Shown in pieces: positions 20,186 through 30,272 of a DNA stretch of 64,000 bases. The stretch's first letter is position 1. Each line of letters opens with the position of its first letter. Source of the stretch: Methylotenera sp. Lineage in GTDB: Bacteria; Pseudomonadota; Gammaproteobacteria; Burkholderiales; Methylophilaceae. The stretch is taken from positions 52,082-116,081 of the forward strand of contig NZ_JAURYU010000001.1 in assembly GCF_030653755.1 (NCBI RefSeq), read 5' to 3'. The notes beneath the pieces are model-generated. The model did no database searches, was not told the origin of the DNA, and was given only the letters and a program-made list of their open reading frames with translations. Made by a program: the position numbers and the translations under genes.

Positions 20186-21976
20186 ATGAAGCGTATTGCG
20201 CTACTCGGCATGCCGAATACTGGAAAATCCACGTTATTTAATCGCATTAGCGGTGCCTCTGCGCGCGTAGGCAATTGGCCTGGCATCACTGTTGATTTAA
20301 TGAGCGCTAAAATATTACTTGGTGGCAACATTGCCGAGCTAATTGATTTACCTGGGATTTATGACCTTCATGGCTTTTCAGAAGATGAACAGGTAGTTAG
20401 ACACTTCATTACCAACAATCCCGTCAATTTGCTAGTGGTATTACTCAATAGCACGCAAATTGACCGCCAGCTATCACTATTACTACAAATTAAAAAACTT
20501 GGCTTCCCAATTGTGCTTGTGCTTAACATGGCGGATGAAGCTAAGCGTGCTGGCATTACCATTGACACGGAAAGTTTAAGCCAAACCTTAGGCTTGCCTG
20601 TTATCCAGATCAGTGCAAAATATGGTGATGGCCTGCCAAAAGCATTAGAGGCAGCCACAACGATCATTAATCAACAAAATACGACAACTAATCCTCAAAG
20701 CATCAGTTTATTGTTAAAAGAAGAGCATGATATTGAACATGAAATGCATGAGCTTATTCAGCAGCATGTTCAGATTCCAGCAACGCTTACGGATGATTCT
20801 ACCGACAAAATAGACAAAGTATTGCTACATAAATGGTTCGGCTTACCGCTATTTTTTGCCGCCATGTTTTTACTGTTTCAGTTTATATTTACTGTCGGCG
20901 CCCCAATACAAGATGGCTTAGCTTGGTTACTAGACCTCATTCGCTCCGAATTGCTAAACCCGCTGTTTAGTGATTCGCCTAAATGGTTAAGTGGCCTGAT
21001 GCTAGATGGTATCTATAACGGTGTAGCCACGGTTGCAGCATTCGTGCCCATCATTATTTTATTTTTCTTAGTCATGTCGATGGTAGAAGACAGCGGCTAC
21101 TTATCACGTGCGGCCTTTTTGATGGATACCATCATGGCAAAAATGGGCTTAGATGGACGTGGGTTCGTCATGATGTTGATGGGGTTTGGTTGCAATGTTC
21201 CAGCTATTATGGGCACCAGAATCATGCGTTCTCGTAGCATGCGCCTACTCACCATGCTCGTCATACCACTATCATTATGCTCAGCCAGAATGCAAGTATT
21301 TATCTTTATGATTGCAGCGCTGTTTAGCCCAAGCCACGCACCATTGGTATTATTTTCGTTATACGTGATGAGCTTTTTCACCATGTTCTTAACAGCCGTC
21401 TTATTTCAAAACCAGTATAAAAATACAGAGCCATTTATTTTAGAACTACCGCCTTACCGCTTCCCAACACCACGCCAGATTGTGTTGCGAGGCTGGCATG
21501 AGGTAAAACACTTTTTGAACAGAGCAAGTAAGTTCATCGTATTGGGTGTTGTACTTGTATGGTTGTTGACCAACTTCCCAAGCAATGTAGCGCCAGCGAG
21601 CGTAGAGACCTACGCAGGGCAAATCGGTGTGTTTTTTGCGCCAATATTGGACCCAATCGGCATTAATCACGAACTTGCCATTGCCCTGATTTTTGGTTTT
21701 GTTGCTAAAGAAATTGTAGTTGGCGCACTTGCCGTAATTTACGGCTTACAAGGTGATGCACTGATGGTGCAAATGGCAACACAAATCGACTGGGTGCAAG
21801 CCATGAGCTTTATGCTATTCACTTTGATTTACACACCTTGCCTATCTACCATTGCCACCATTAAAAATGAATCCAAAAGCACCGCTTTCATGTGGCTATC
21901 TATCATTTGGTCTTTAGGGCTTGCGTGGATTATCAGCTTTGTGTTCTACCAGAGCGCACGCTTACTCGGATATTAA
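20186..21976 (+). CDS. feoB: FeoB ferrous iron transporter, compact form
   Basis: FeoB imports Fe(II) across the inner membrane using an N-terminal G domain. The G1 motif is GMPNTGKST (residues 8-16), G3 is DLPGIYD, and N-x-x-D appears in NMADEA. The membrane part has the two Gate segments: CNVPAIMGTR and LCSARMQVF, the latter with the conserved Cys. At 596 residues it is much shorter than E. coli FeoB (773), mainly through a shorter linker after the G domain and a short C-terminus. No feoC follows. It is co-transcribed with feoA. Confidence 0.94.
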   Translation: MKRIALLGMPNTGKSTLFNRISGASARVGNWPGITVDLMSAKILLGGNIAELIDLPGIYDLHGFSEDEQVVRHFITNNPVNLLVVLLNSTQIDRQLSLLLQIKKLGFPIVLVLNMADEAKRAGITIDTESLSQTLGLPVIQISAKYGDGLPKALEAATTIINQQNTTTNPQSISLLLKEEHDIEHEMHELIQQHVQIPATLTDDSTDKIDKVLLHKWFGLPLFFAAMFLLFQFIFTVGAPIQDGLAWLLDLIRSELLNPLFSDSPKWLSGLMLDGIYNGVATVAAFVPIIILFFLVMSMVEDSGYLSRAAFLMDTIMAKMGLDGRGFVMMLMGFGCNVPAIMGTRIMRSRSMRLLTMLVIPLSLCSARMQVFIFMIAALFSPSHAPLVLFSLYVMSFFTMFLTAVLFQNQYKNTEPFILELPPYRFPTPRQIVLRGWHEVKHFLNRASKFIVLGVVLVWLLTNFPSNVAPASVETYAGQIGVFFAPILDPIGINHELAIALIFGFVAKEIVVGALAVIYGLQGDALMVQMATQIDWVQAMSFMLFTLIYTPCLSTIATIKNESKSTAFMWLSIIWSLGLAWIISFVFYQSARLLGY

Positions 21977-22010
21977 GTCGCCATTCATTAATCACTTTAT
22001 GGGTCGCTAT

Positions 22011-22051
22011 ATTTATTAATGAGTGATCAAAATAATCGCTCATTAATAAAT
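22011..22051. other. Long hairpin after feoB
   Basis: 22011-22027 and 22035-22051 form a 17-bp stem with one G-T wobble and a 7-base loop. It probably terminates or protects the feoAB transcript; no T-run follows the stem. Confidence 0.55.
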
Positions 22052-22139
22052 TACCCCTCCACAAAATATAACACCGCTGACAACATCGCTTTACAATGTG
22101 ACCTTAGCAATTTAGCCTAACCTTTAGCCGCATTGAATC

Positions 22140-23390
22140 GTGACAAATCCATCTAACATCATTAAATCTTCTAAAGTTGCCATCATCGGCGGTGGTCCTG
22201 CTGGCCTCATGGCGGCAGAAACCTTAAGCCTCGCAGGGATCAATGTAGTCCTATATGATGCAATGCCAACCGTGGGACGTAAGTTTCTCATGGCTGGTAA
22301 AGGTGGCATGAATATCACCCACTCAGAAGCACTAACACCATTTATCTCTCGTTATGGCACACGTCAAACGCAAATTGCGCCACTACTTAATGCAATGAGT
22401 CCACAAGCACTACGTGAATGGATACATGGGCTTGGTATTGAAACTTTTGTAGGTTCCTCTGGTCGCGTATTTCCTACTGACATGAAAGCCGCTCCATTAT
22501 TACGCGCTTGGTTGCATCGCTTACGTGAAACTGGCGTTAATTTTCACATGCGTCACCGCTGGATAGGCTGGGATAACCAAAAACTAAAATTCAACACCCC
22601 AAGTGGAGAGTGCACGTATGAAGCTGATGCAGTTGTGTTCGCTTTAGGCGGTGGCAGCTGGGCACGGCTAGGCTCAGATGGCGCCTGGGTCAACTTGTTG
22701 AGTGATCATGGCGTATCCGTATCTCCATTAAAACCTGCCAATTGCGGCTTCAACATGCATTGGAGCGAACACTTCACCTCGCGTTTTGCAGGATCACCGC
22801 TAAAAACTGTCGCAATATCAATGACTGATGAGCATGCTCAAACACAACGTAAACAAGGTGAATGTATGGTGACGGCAAGCGGCATAGAAGGTGGCTTAAT
22901 TTATGCGCTCTCTGCCAATATTCGCGACACGATAGACAGCTACGGCGAGGCAACTATTCATTTAGATCTATTACCTGACAGATCATTAGAACAAGTACTT
23001 GCTGACGTAACCCACCCTAGGGGTTCTCGTTCGCTATCGAGCCACCTCCAAAGTAGGCTTAGCATCAAAGGTATTAAAGCCGCCTTATTAAGAGAGTTAA
23101 TGTCAGCTCAAGACTATACGAACCCGATTAAACTTGGCAACGCAATTAAATCACTCCCACTAAAACTCACCTCAACACGCCCAATTGACGAAGCCATTAG
23201 CAGTGCAGGTGGTGTTAATTTTGAATGTTTAAATGAGCAACTGATGATAAAAGCATTGCCAGGCGTATTTTGTGCTGGAGAAATGCTGGACTGGGAAGCA
23301 CCAACTGGCGGATATCTACTCACGGCGTGTTTTGCATCTGGCCGTAGCGCAGGCTTAGGCGTAATAGACTGGCTAAAAGCTAAGCATTAA
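22140..23390 (+). CDS. FAD-dependent flavoprotein of the HI0933/BaiN class (TIGR03862-like)
   Basis: This 416-residue flavoprotein has a Rossmann FAD motif at residues 11-22 (KVAIIGGGPAGLMAA), then VGRKFLMAGKGGMNITHSE, which is diagnostic of the HI0933-like family. It also has an ALGGGSWARLGSDGAW segment and the C-terminal GVFCAGEMLDWEAPTGGYLL. The family has no settled reaction. The GTG at 22140 is the only possible start close by, because an in-frame TGA lies at 22134. It has no co-transcribed partner; feoB upstream is separated by a hairpin. Confidence 0.88.
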   Translation: MTNPSNIIKSSKVAIIGGGPAGLMAAETLSLAGINVVLYDAMPTVGRKFLMAGKGGMNITHSEALTPFISRYGTRQTQIAPLLNAMSPQALREWIHGLGIETFVGSSGRVFPTDMKAAPLLRAWLHRLRETGVNFHMRHRWIGWDNQKLKFNTPSGECTYEADAVVFALGGGSWARLGSDGAWVNLLSDHGVSVSPLKPANCGFNMHWSEHFTSRFAGSPLKTVAISMTDEHAQTQRKQGECMVTASGIEGGLIYALSANIRDTIDSYGEATIHLDLLPDRSLEQVLADVTHPRGSRSLSSHLQSRLSIKGIKAALLRELMSAQDYTNPIKLGNAIKSLPLKLTSTRPIDEAISSAGGVNFECLNEQLMIKALPGVFCAGEMLDWEAPTGGYLLTACFASGRSAGLGVIDWLKAKH

Positions 23391-23433
23391 CATTAGCGCA
23401 TGCCATCAGACATATGTGCTAACAAGATGCCCA

Positions 23434-23775
23434 TCATGTTCTAAACATGAAATAAACAGCCCCCATCAAACACAGCCCTGCCCATAAAAAATCAAGCTTC
23501 ATTGGCTGTTGCATATAGAAAACTGCAAATGGCACAAACACGCTTAAAGTAATCACCTCTTGTAATATTTTAAGCTGCGCCAATGACATGACAGTAAAGC
23601 CAATACGGTTTGCTGGAACCTGAAACAAATACTCCAATAACGCAACACCCCAACTAACAAGTGCGGCAAACATCCAGGGCTTATTATTCAGGTTTTTTAA
23701 ATGTGCATACCATGCAAACGTCATAAATACGTTAGAGATGGTAAGTAAAAGGATTGTTTTGAATATAACGGGCAT
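23434..23775 (-). CDS. DMT-superfamily small membrane protein (DUF486)
   Basis: A 113-residue protein with four membrane helices. The segments TFAWYAHLKNL, WGVALLEYLFQVPANRIGF and LAQLKILQEVITLSVFVPFAVFY are typical of the DUF486 family, distantly related to the drug/metabolite exporters. No function is established. It is isolated between the flavoprotein (plus) and glnB (minus). Confidence 0.85.
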   Translation of the reverse strand: MPVIFKTILLLTISNVFMTFAWYAHLKNLNNKPWMFAALVSWGVALLEYLFQVPANRIGFTVMSLAQLKILQEVITLSVFVPFAVFYMQQPMKLDFLWAGLCLMGAVYFMFRT

Positions 23776-23880
23776 AAACTAGTAGCAATTGATCTTAGTT
23801 AATCCAAATACAACAGGGCATGTTGACTAGTCTCGATGCAAAATAGTCGCACCGTTAAAGTGTCCATGCCCAATCAACAA

Positions 23881-24237
<357 letters not shown>

Positions 24238-24339
24238 TTATTTAGTTTCTATGATTGTATTAATTTATTACTTTAAATGCGCTTCTTTAGATATTCAGAA
24301 CTACTCACGACACACATCATTACCAGTTTAATTATGCGC

Positions 24340-25959
24340 TTAGTTTAATCTAGTTTTCCAATATTCGCTCAGCTTCGCTGTAATGGGATAACGCCTGTCC
24401 TTACCAAAACCTTTGTCAGTGATACGCACGCCTACTGGCGACTGTCTGCGTTTATACTCATTTCGGTCAATCATGGCAATCACCCGATTAATATCTTCAA
24501 TTGGGAAGCCCAATGCCACAATGTCTGTGCGAGATAAATCGTCTTCAACATAGGCTTCAATAATTGCATCTAGCACATCATAAGGAGGCAAGCTATCTTG
24601 GTCAACCTGGTTGGCCCTTAGCTCTGCGGATGGTGGACGTGTGATAATGCGCTCAGGAATCACCCTCGAAAGCTGATTGCGATACGCACATAGCTGATAT
24701 ACCAATGTTTTAGGCACATCTTTCAGTAACGCAAAACCACCTGCCATGTCGCCATACAATGTACAGTAGCCCACAGCCATTTCACTCTTGTTACCTGTTG
24801 TGACGACAATACTGCCAAATTTGTTTGATATTGCCATCAGCAACATGCCACGTATACGTGCCTGTAGATTTTCTTCAGTCGCGTCAAATGGCATAACACC
24901 AAACTGTGGTGATAATGCTGTTAAATAGGCATCATATAACGGTTTAATTGCAATCTCGCTATACTCAATATCCACAAGTTCAGCCATCTCACGCGCATCA
25001 TTCACACTGATATCGGCGGTAAACTCTGATGGCATCATCACAGCGTGTACTTTATCAGCACCAAGGGCATCTACTGCCAATGCTAACGTTAAGGCAGAAT
25101 CCACGCCGCCTGATAGGCCAATCACAACGCCAGGAAAGCCATTTTTATTCACATAATCAGCAAGCCCTAGTTTTAATGCATGATAAACAGTCGCCTCAAG
25201 TGATAAATTTGGCGTTATTTTTCCATATGTTGGCTGAGCATGTTCAAAATGAACGATTTCCAACTGAGGCTCAAATGCGGGTAACTCACACATGAGGTCA
25301 CCATGCGAATTTAATACAAAAGAAGCACCATCGAATACCAATTCATCCTGCCCACCCACCATGTTGACATAGACGACTGGTAAATTATTTTCTATAGCGC
25401 GTTGCTTTAAAACCTCAAATCTAGCACTCTGCTTTTTCATGTGATACGGTGAGGCATTCATGGCGATTAACAATTCTGCACCTGCCATTTTCGCAAGCAA
25501 TGCGGGTTTTGGCTCCCACACATCTGCACAAATTAAAACACCCACCTTAACGCCACCGTGATTAAAAACTAGCGCATCAGACCCAGCGGCAAAATAGCGC
25601 GCTTCATCAAACACACCGTAATTAGGTAATAGCAGTTTATGATAGGTTGCAACAACCCTGCCGCCTTCCAGCACCGACGCAGCATTAAAACATTGCTCCC
25701 CTTGTTGATGTGGATGCCCAACAACCACAGTAATATCAGGCAATTGCTTAGCTAATGTAAGCAACGCAATTTCACACGCCAACAAGAAATCTGGTCGTAA
25801 TAACAAATCTTCAGGAGAATAGCCACATAGGGAAAGTTCTGGGGTCATCATTAAAGTTGCTCCCTGTTCTTTAGCTAAGATGGCATTGGTGACAATTTTT
25901 TTTGCATTACCAGTTAGGTCGCCAACTATGCAGTTAATTTGCGCGATTGCAATTTTCAT
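24340..25959 (-). CDS. nadE: Glutamine-dependent NAD+ synthetase
   Basis: NadE amidates nicotinate adenine dinucleotide to NAD+. The 539-residue form fuses a CN-hydrolase glutaminase (about 1-250; LICADVWEP holds the active Cys) to the synthetase domain. The PP-loop is SGGVDSALTLALAVDALG, followed by ATEENLQARIRG and TGNKSEMAVGYCTLYGDMAGG. It can therefore use glutamine rather than only ammonia. glnB lies downstream. Confidence 0.96.
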   Translation of the reverse strand: MKIAIAQINCIVGDLTGNAKKIVTNAILAKEQGATLMMTPELSLCGYSPEDLLLRPDFLLACEIALLTLAKQLPDITVVVGHPHQQGEQCFNAASVLEGGRVVATYHKLLLPNYGVFDEARYFAAGSDALVFNHGGVKVGVLICADVWEPKPALLAKMAGAELLIAMNASPYHMKKQSARFEVLKQRAIENNLPVVYVNMVGGQDELVFDGASFVLNSHGDLMCELPAFEPQLEIVHFEHAQPTYGKITPNLSLEATVYHALKLGLADYVNKNGFPGVVIGLSGGVDSALTLALAVDALGADKVHAVMMPSEFTADISVNDAREMAELVDIEYSEIAIKPLYDAYLTALSPQFGVMPFDATEENLQARIRGMLLMAISNKFGSIVVTTGNKSEMAVGYCTLYGDMAGGFALLKDVPKTLVYQLCAYRNQLSRVIPERIITRPPSAELRANQVDQDSLPPYDVLDAIIEAYVEDDLSRTDIVALGFPIEDINRVIAMIDRNEYKRRQSPVGVRITDKGFGKDRRYPITAKLSEYWKTRLN

Positions 25960-26017
25960 TGATATTTTATTGATAAATGACTACTTCTAAATTGATAGAA
26001 ACAAATAGCTTATATGC

Positions 26018-26971
26018 TTAATAACTACCACCAGCGTCTTTAATCAACTTAATTATTTCGGTATGCTGTCCTTTAAGGGCATAAACCAAAGCTGTTAATC
26101 CATACTGATCTTTGGCTTTCACTTTTGCCTTATGCTCAAGTAATAACTTCACCAATTCAGTGTCTCCGTTATCTACAGCAAGATGCAGCAAAGGTGTACC
26201 ATCTGAATCTAGATTATTCACATTAGCGCCTGCAATCACCAACACACGGACGACTTCAATTTGCTTCTTTTTGACAGCCCATGTGAGCGCTGTCCATTTT
26301 GATGTGTCTTTTTGATTAACCTGCGCGCCGCGCTTAAGTAGAAAATCTACGACTGGCGCATGCCCCTCACGCGCTGCAATCATCATCGCAGTCACGCCCA
26401 AGCTATCTTGCTTATGCAAATCAACTTTGTGATCTACTAACACTTTAACCGTTTCAACATCACCACTTTTAGCTGCATGCATGAGTACAGTTTTGCCATC
26501 ATCACTTTTAATGTTGACATCAGCACCATGCTTAATTAACAACGCAACTGTTTCTGCGTATCCAGATGAAGCAGCAAGCCCAAATGCGCTCCAGCCTGCA
26601 CCATCTCTGGCAGAAGAGTCCGCACCCAACTCTAATAGTTTTTTTACACTTGCCACATGGTTCTTTTTGGCGGCAAACATTAAAGCTGTCCATGCATCAT
26701 TATCTTTAGCGTTAATGTCTGCACCTTTTGCGACAAGCGCAGCAACCACATCGGCATTATCTTTACGAGCAGCATACATTAAAGCCGAAATACCCTCACC
26801 GTCTTTAATATTAGGATTAGCGCCACTTGCCAACATTGCATTGACCGTTGCTACATCGCCTTTTGAAGCAGCGGTGAGCAGATAAGCAACATCCTCTGCA
26901 GCATACGCCAGCGAAACTGACATAAGTGCGGCTAGTAGCAAGGAAAATAAACGTATGGTCAAAGTTTGCAT
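26018..26971 (-). CDS. Secreted ankyrin-repeat protein
   Basis: The 317-residue protein has a signal peptide (MQTLTIRLFSLLLAALMSVSLAYAAED) and about eight ankyrin repeats of roughly 33 residues, each with the GxTALMxAAxxGH pattern (for example ISALMYAARKDNADVV, WTALMFAAKKNHV). I start at 26971: an in-frame upstream start would run into sucD and leave no signal peptide at the N-terminus. It follows sucD by 28 bp, so may be read through from the sucCD operon. The partner it binds in the periplasm is unknown. Confidence 0.85.
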   Translation of the reverse strand: MQTLTIRLFSLLLAALMSVSLAYAAEDVAYLLTAASKGDVATVNAMLASGANPNIKDGEGISALMYAARKDNADVVAALVAKGADINAKDNDAWTALMFAAKKNHVASVKKLLELGADSSARDGAGWSAFGLAASSGYAETVALLIKHGADVNIKSDDGKTVLMHAAKSGDVETVKVLVDHKVDLHKQDSLGVTAMMIAAREGHAPVVDFLLKRGAQVNQKDTSKWTALTWAVKKKQIEVVRVLVIAGANVNNLDSDGTPLLHLAVDNGDTELVKLLLEHKAKVKAKDQYGLTALVYALKGQHTEIIKLIKDAGGSY

Positions 26972-26999
26972 AGGGTTCACTGGGTTATCGCTCTCTAAA

Positions 27000-27881
27000 T
27001 CAAAGATTTTTCTGACGCATTGCAGCGAGAACGGCTTCGCCCAAGCCCGCAGGTGAGCTTGCAACAACCGCACCAGCTATTTCCAATGCACGAATCTTAT
27101 CTGCCGCTTTACCACTACCGCCAGAAATAATCGCACCAGCATGCCCCATGCGCTTGCCAGCAGGCGCAGTTTGCCCTGCAATATACGCAGCAACAGGCTT
27201 GCTTACATTGCTTTTAATGAATTCAGCGGCGGCTTCTTCGTCTGACCCACCGATTTCACCCACCATAATAATAGCTTCAGTTTCAGGGTCGGCCTCAAAC
27301 ATTTCTAAACACTCAATAAAGTTAAGCCCTTTGATTGGGTCTCCACCAATACCAACGCAAGTGCTTTGCCCTAGATTCAATGCAGTGGTTTGATGTACAG
27401 CCTCATAGGTTAGCGTGCCTGAGCGTGAGACTACGCCCACTTTTCCGCGCAAGTGAATGCTCCCTGGCATAATGCCGATTTTGCATTCATCTGGCGTAAT
27501 TACACCCGGGCAGTTTGGCCCAATTAAACGCGTGCCATTGGCTTTCAATGCTGCTTTTACATTTAACATATCTAAAACAGGGATGCCTTCAGTAATACAA
27601 ATAATGAGCTCAATCCCTGCATCGCTAGCTTCTAAAATAGAATCAGCTGCAAACGCTGGCGGCACATAAATCACACTGGCATTTGCACCTGTTGTACGTA
27701 CGGCATCTCGCATCGTATTAAATACAGGCAGACCTAAATGTAGCTGACCACCCTTACCTGGCGTTACACCACCGACCATTTGCGTACCGTAGGCAAGCGC
27801 TTGCTCTGAGTGGAAAGTCCCTTGTTTACCAGTAAAGCCTTGGCATAACACTTTGGTGTTTTTATTGACTAAGATACTCAT
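27000..27881 (-). CDS. sucD: Succinate-CoA ligase alpha subunit
   Basis: SucD binds CoA and carries the phosphorylated histidine of succinyl-CoA synthetase. The 293 residues include the CoA Rossmann fold ([18 protein letters not shown]), the [10 protein letters not shown] segment and the active-site His in [10 protein letters not shown]. It overlaps sucC by 4 bp. Methylophilaceae usually lack 2-oxoglutarate dehydrogenase, so the ligase may serve biosynthesis rather than a full TCA cycle; this is background knowledge, not visible here. Confidence 0.97.
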   Translation of the reverse strand: MSILVNKNTKVLCQGFTGKQGTFHSEQALAYGTQMVGGVTPGKGGQLHLGLPVFNTMRDAVRTTGANASVIYVPPAFAADSILEASDAGIELIICITEGIPVLDMLNVKAALKANGTRLIGPNCPGVITPDECKIGIMPGSIHLRGKVGVVSRSGTLTYEAVHQTTALNLGQSTCVGIGGDPIKGLNFIECLEMFEADPETEAIIMVGEIGGSDEEAAAEFIKSNVSKPVAAYIAGQTAPAGKRMGHAGAIISGGSGKAADKIRALEIAGAVVASSPAGLGEAVLAAMRQKNL

Positions 27882-29041
27882 GCTACCACCGCCTTTACTG
27901 CTTGCTGCGCTGCATCTGTTAAACCCTCGGCAGAAATAATATTAAGCCCGCTTGTTTGTAACATTTTTTTACCTAAATCCACATTCGTACCTTCTAAACG
28001 CACAATCACAGGGATTTGCATACCCACTTCACGCACAGCAGCAATAATGCCTTCTGCGATAATATCGCAACGCATAATACCGCCGAAAATATTCACTAAG
28101 ATTGCTTTCACATTGCTATCAGCCAAGATAATTTTGAACGCCTTAGCCACGGTTTCTGCTGTCGCACCACCACCCACGTCCAAAAAGTTAGCAGGCATGC
28201 CACCGTGCAACTTAATCAAGTCCATAGTCGCCATGGCAAGACCAGCACCGTTGACCATGCAGCCAATATTACCGTTAAGCGCGATATAGTTTAAACCTGC
28301 ATGATGCGCAACGGCTTCTTTGCTATCTTCTTGGCTCCAGTCGCGTTGCTCAGCGAGTGCTTTTTGACGATACAAGGCATTGTCATCGACGCTCATTTTG
28401 CAATCTAGCGCAAAAAGCTTGCCGTCAGTGGTCACCACCAATGGGTTAATTTCCAGCAAGGCCAGATCATTGTCTTTAAACAAACGGTATAAGCCTTTTA
28501 ACAATTTAGCAAAAGCGCCTATCTGATCACCACTTAAATCAAGCTTGAACGCTAAATTTCGTGCTTGAAAATCCACCAAGCCATTGAGTGGATCACAGAC
28601 TTCTTGCAGAATTTTATCTGGGCTAGTCTGTGCAATCTCTTCAATATCCATCCCACCAGCCACTGATGCCACCACCACGATACGCTCTAATGTTCTATCC
28701 ACGAGCATCGATAAATAAAGTTCACGAGCAATAGGTAACGTTTCTTCAATCAACACTTGATTCACTGGCTGACCATCAGGCGCATTTTGATAAGTGACTA
28801 GCGTTTTACCTAATAACTCATTCGCTACATTTTGAGCCTCGGTGGCTGATTTCACCACTTTCACACCACCCGCTTTACCGCGACCGCCAGCGTGCACTTG
28901 CGCTTTAACTACCCAACCGTCGCTAGCGATTTCGGTAGTAACGCCTACCGCTTCTTTCGCAACTGCGACGACCTGTCCGCGAGGTACTGGAATACCATAT
29001 TTTTGAAGCAACGTTTTGGCTTGATACTCATGCAAATTCAT
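27878..29041 (-). CDS. sucC: Succinate-CoA ligase beta subunit
   Basis: SucC is the ATP-grasp nucleotide-binding subunit. The 387 residues start with the family signature [22 protein letters not shown] and contain [25 protein letters not shown] and [17 protein letters not shown]. It is first in the sucCD operon. Its promoter region, shared with the divergent serB gene, contains a 150-bp imperfect palindrome. Confidence 0.97.
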   Translation of the reverse strand: MNLHEYQAKTLLQKYGIPVPRGQVVAVAKEAVGVTTEIASDGWVVKAQVHAGGRGKAGGVKVVKSATEAQNVANELLGKTLVTYQNAPDGQPVNQVLIEETLPIARELYLSMLVDRTLERIVVVASVAGGMDIEEIAQTSPDKILQEVCDPLNGLVDFQARNLAFKLDLSGDQIGAFAKLLKGLYRLFKDNDLALLEINPLVVTTDGKLFALDCKMSVDDNALYRQKALAEQRDWSQEDSKEAVAHHAGLNYIALNGNIGCMVNGAGLAMATMDLIKLHGGMPANFLDVGGGATAETVAKAFKIILADSNVKAILVNIFGGIMRCDIIAEGIIAAVREVGMQIPVIVRLEGTNVDLGKKMLQTSGLNIISAEGLTDAAQQAVKAVVA

Positions 29042-29095
29042 AAAAATAGCTCTATTTAAAGGTTATGCACATTTTCTCGCAATTCAGAGAAATGC

Positions 29096-29248
29096 GCTAG
29101 AGAAACAAGGAATAAGTGAGCGAGCGGGATGAAGTGCTAGGCGCACGGAACACAGAAACCGAGATAGTATGTAGTATACAGCGAGGTTGCGAGTACCGCG
29201 CAACGAAGCAATTCGCCTGCGTAGCCATTTACTCCGTGTTTCTTTAGC
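29096..29248. repeat. 153-bp imperfect palindrome between sucC and serB
   Basis: 29096-29118 is the inverse of 29226-29248 at about 19 of 23 positions. Further similarity continues inward (GAAGTGCT facing AGCAATTC, CACGG facing CCGCG) to a GTATGTAGTATAC centre near 29172. The whole would fold into one long hairpin, as mobile REP/MITE-like elements do, but no target-site duplication is obvious. It lies in a divergent intergenic region. Confidence 0.6.
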
Positions 29249-29270
29249 AAAGTAATGTAAATTGATGCCA

Positions 29271-29299
29271 TTAATGAAGTGGATAGTCGAGTGTATAAT
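29271..29299 (+). promoter_or_regulatory. Predicted promoter of serB
   Basis: A perfect -10 TATAAT (29294-29299) lies 17 bp after TTAATG (29271-29276, a weak -35), 27 bp before the serB ATG. This also argues that the in-frame GTG at 29279 is not used. Confidence 0.5.
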
Positions 29300-29326
29300 A
29301 AAACTTTACGTTCTGATTGTTTACTT

Positions 29327-30166
29327 ATGCGTTTAGTTGTTCAAGGCTCAGCCATTACTTTTGCACATTTAGCTCATATTCACCAACTTTGCGCCTCTAG
29401 CGTCCAGTTTATTCAAATTGCACAACATGGCTACTACTTAGCCAATCAGTCTGAAATAAATCCATCTATTCAGCAATTTTGTGCGGATCAAAAAATTGAC
29501 TGCGCTTACGTAGAAAACAATCAATTTATTCAAAATTTTGGTTTATGTGTGATGGATATGGATTCAACACTCATCAGTATTGAGTGTATTGATGAAATTG
29601 CAGATATGGTCAGCTTAAAACCACAAGTGGCTGCCATTACTGAACGCGCAATGCAAGGTGAGTTAGATTTTGCACAAAGCCTACGTGAGCGTGTGGCATT
29701 ATTGAAAGGCCTGCAAGAGTCAGACTTGATGCGTGTGCTTAACGAACGCCTTAAACTTAACCCAGGCGCACAACAATGGATAGACACCTGCAAAGCTAAC
29801 AACATTACCACCTTGTTGGTATCTGGCGGTTTTAACTTTTTTGCTGACCGTGTTAAGGCCATGTTAGGGCTAGATTATGCCGTAGCCAACACATTAGAAA
29901 TTATTGATGGCAAACTGACGGGTAAGATTCTAGGTGATATTGTTGATGCACAAACTAAAGCAAACGAGCTGGTTAAATTACGTGACCGCTTAGGCTTGAG
30001 CGCAACACAAACCATTGCGATTGGTGATGGCGCCAATGACTTAAAAATGATGTCAGTTGCTGGTGTGGGCGTTGCCTACCATGCAAAACCAGTGGTGCAA
30101 GCACAAGCAACTTATGCGATTAATTACGTTGGGCTGGATGGCGTTATCAATTTATTTGCAAGCTAA
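29327..30166 (+). CDS. serB: Phosphoserine phosphatase
   Basis: SerB hydrolyses phosphoserine in the last step of serine synthesis, which feeds one-carbon metabolism. The HAD motifs are all present: MDMDSTLI (nucleophile Asp), VSGGFNFF, and GDGANDLKM with the acidic pair. Also present is the substrate-binding RVALLKGL region. ATG 29327 gives 279 residues and lies 27 bp after the TATAAT box. The N-terminal about 75 residues are a variable regulatory-type region, as in other proteobacterial SerB proteins. Confidence 0.95.
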   Translation: MRLVVQGSAITFAHLAHIHQLCASSVQFIQIAQHGYYLANQSEINPSIQQFCADQKIDCAYVENNQFIQNFGLCVMDMDSTLISIECIDEIADMVSLKPQVAAITERAMQGELDFAQSLRERVALLKGLQESDLMRVLNERLKLNPGAQQWIDTCKANNITTLLVSGGFNFFADRVKAMLGLDYAVANTLEIIDGKLTGKILGDIVDAQTKANELVKLRDRLGLSATQTIAIGDGANDLKMMSVAGVGVAYHAKPVVQAQATYAINYVGLDGVINLFAS

Positions 30167-30172
30167 TTCCAA

Positions 30173-30260
30173 TTATCAATCATTCGTGTCCTTGTTGCCT
30201 TCGGCTCGCTGTGCTACAGCACTGTCTTCGCCTCGTCACCTAGACACGAATGATTGATAA
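30173..30260. repeat. Long inverted repeat after serB
   Basis: An 18-bp perfect inverted repeat (30173-30190 with 30243-30260, TTATCAATCATTCGTGTC) flanks a 52-bp GC-richer core holding GCTGTGCTACAGC (30208-30220). It lies between convergent serB and the DUF455 gene, so it could end both transcripts, but the arms are longer than a normal terminator and there is no T-tract at the inner stem. Confidence 0.7.
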
Positions 30261-30272
30261 ATGGATAAGGCA

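Noticed and set aside
26481..26885. A 134-codon plus-strand frame opposite the ankyrin protein
   Set aside because: It arises from the repeated GCN-rich codons of ankyrin repeats on the other strand; low-complexity product.
29279..29326. Upstream extension of SerB from a GTG at 29279
   Set aside because: The extension covers the -10 TATAAT box and has no homologous residues; ATG 29327 is the natural start.
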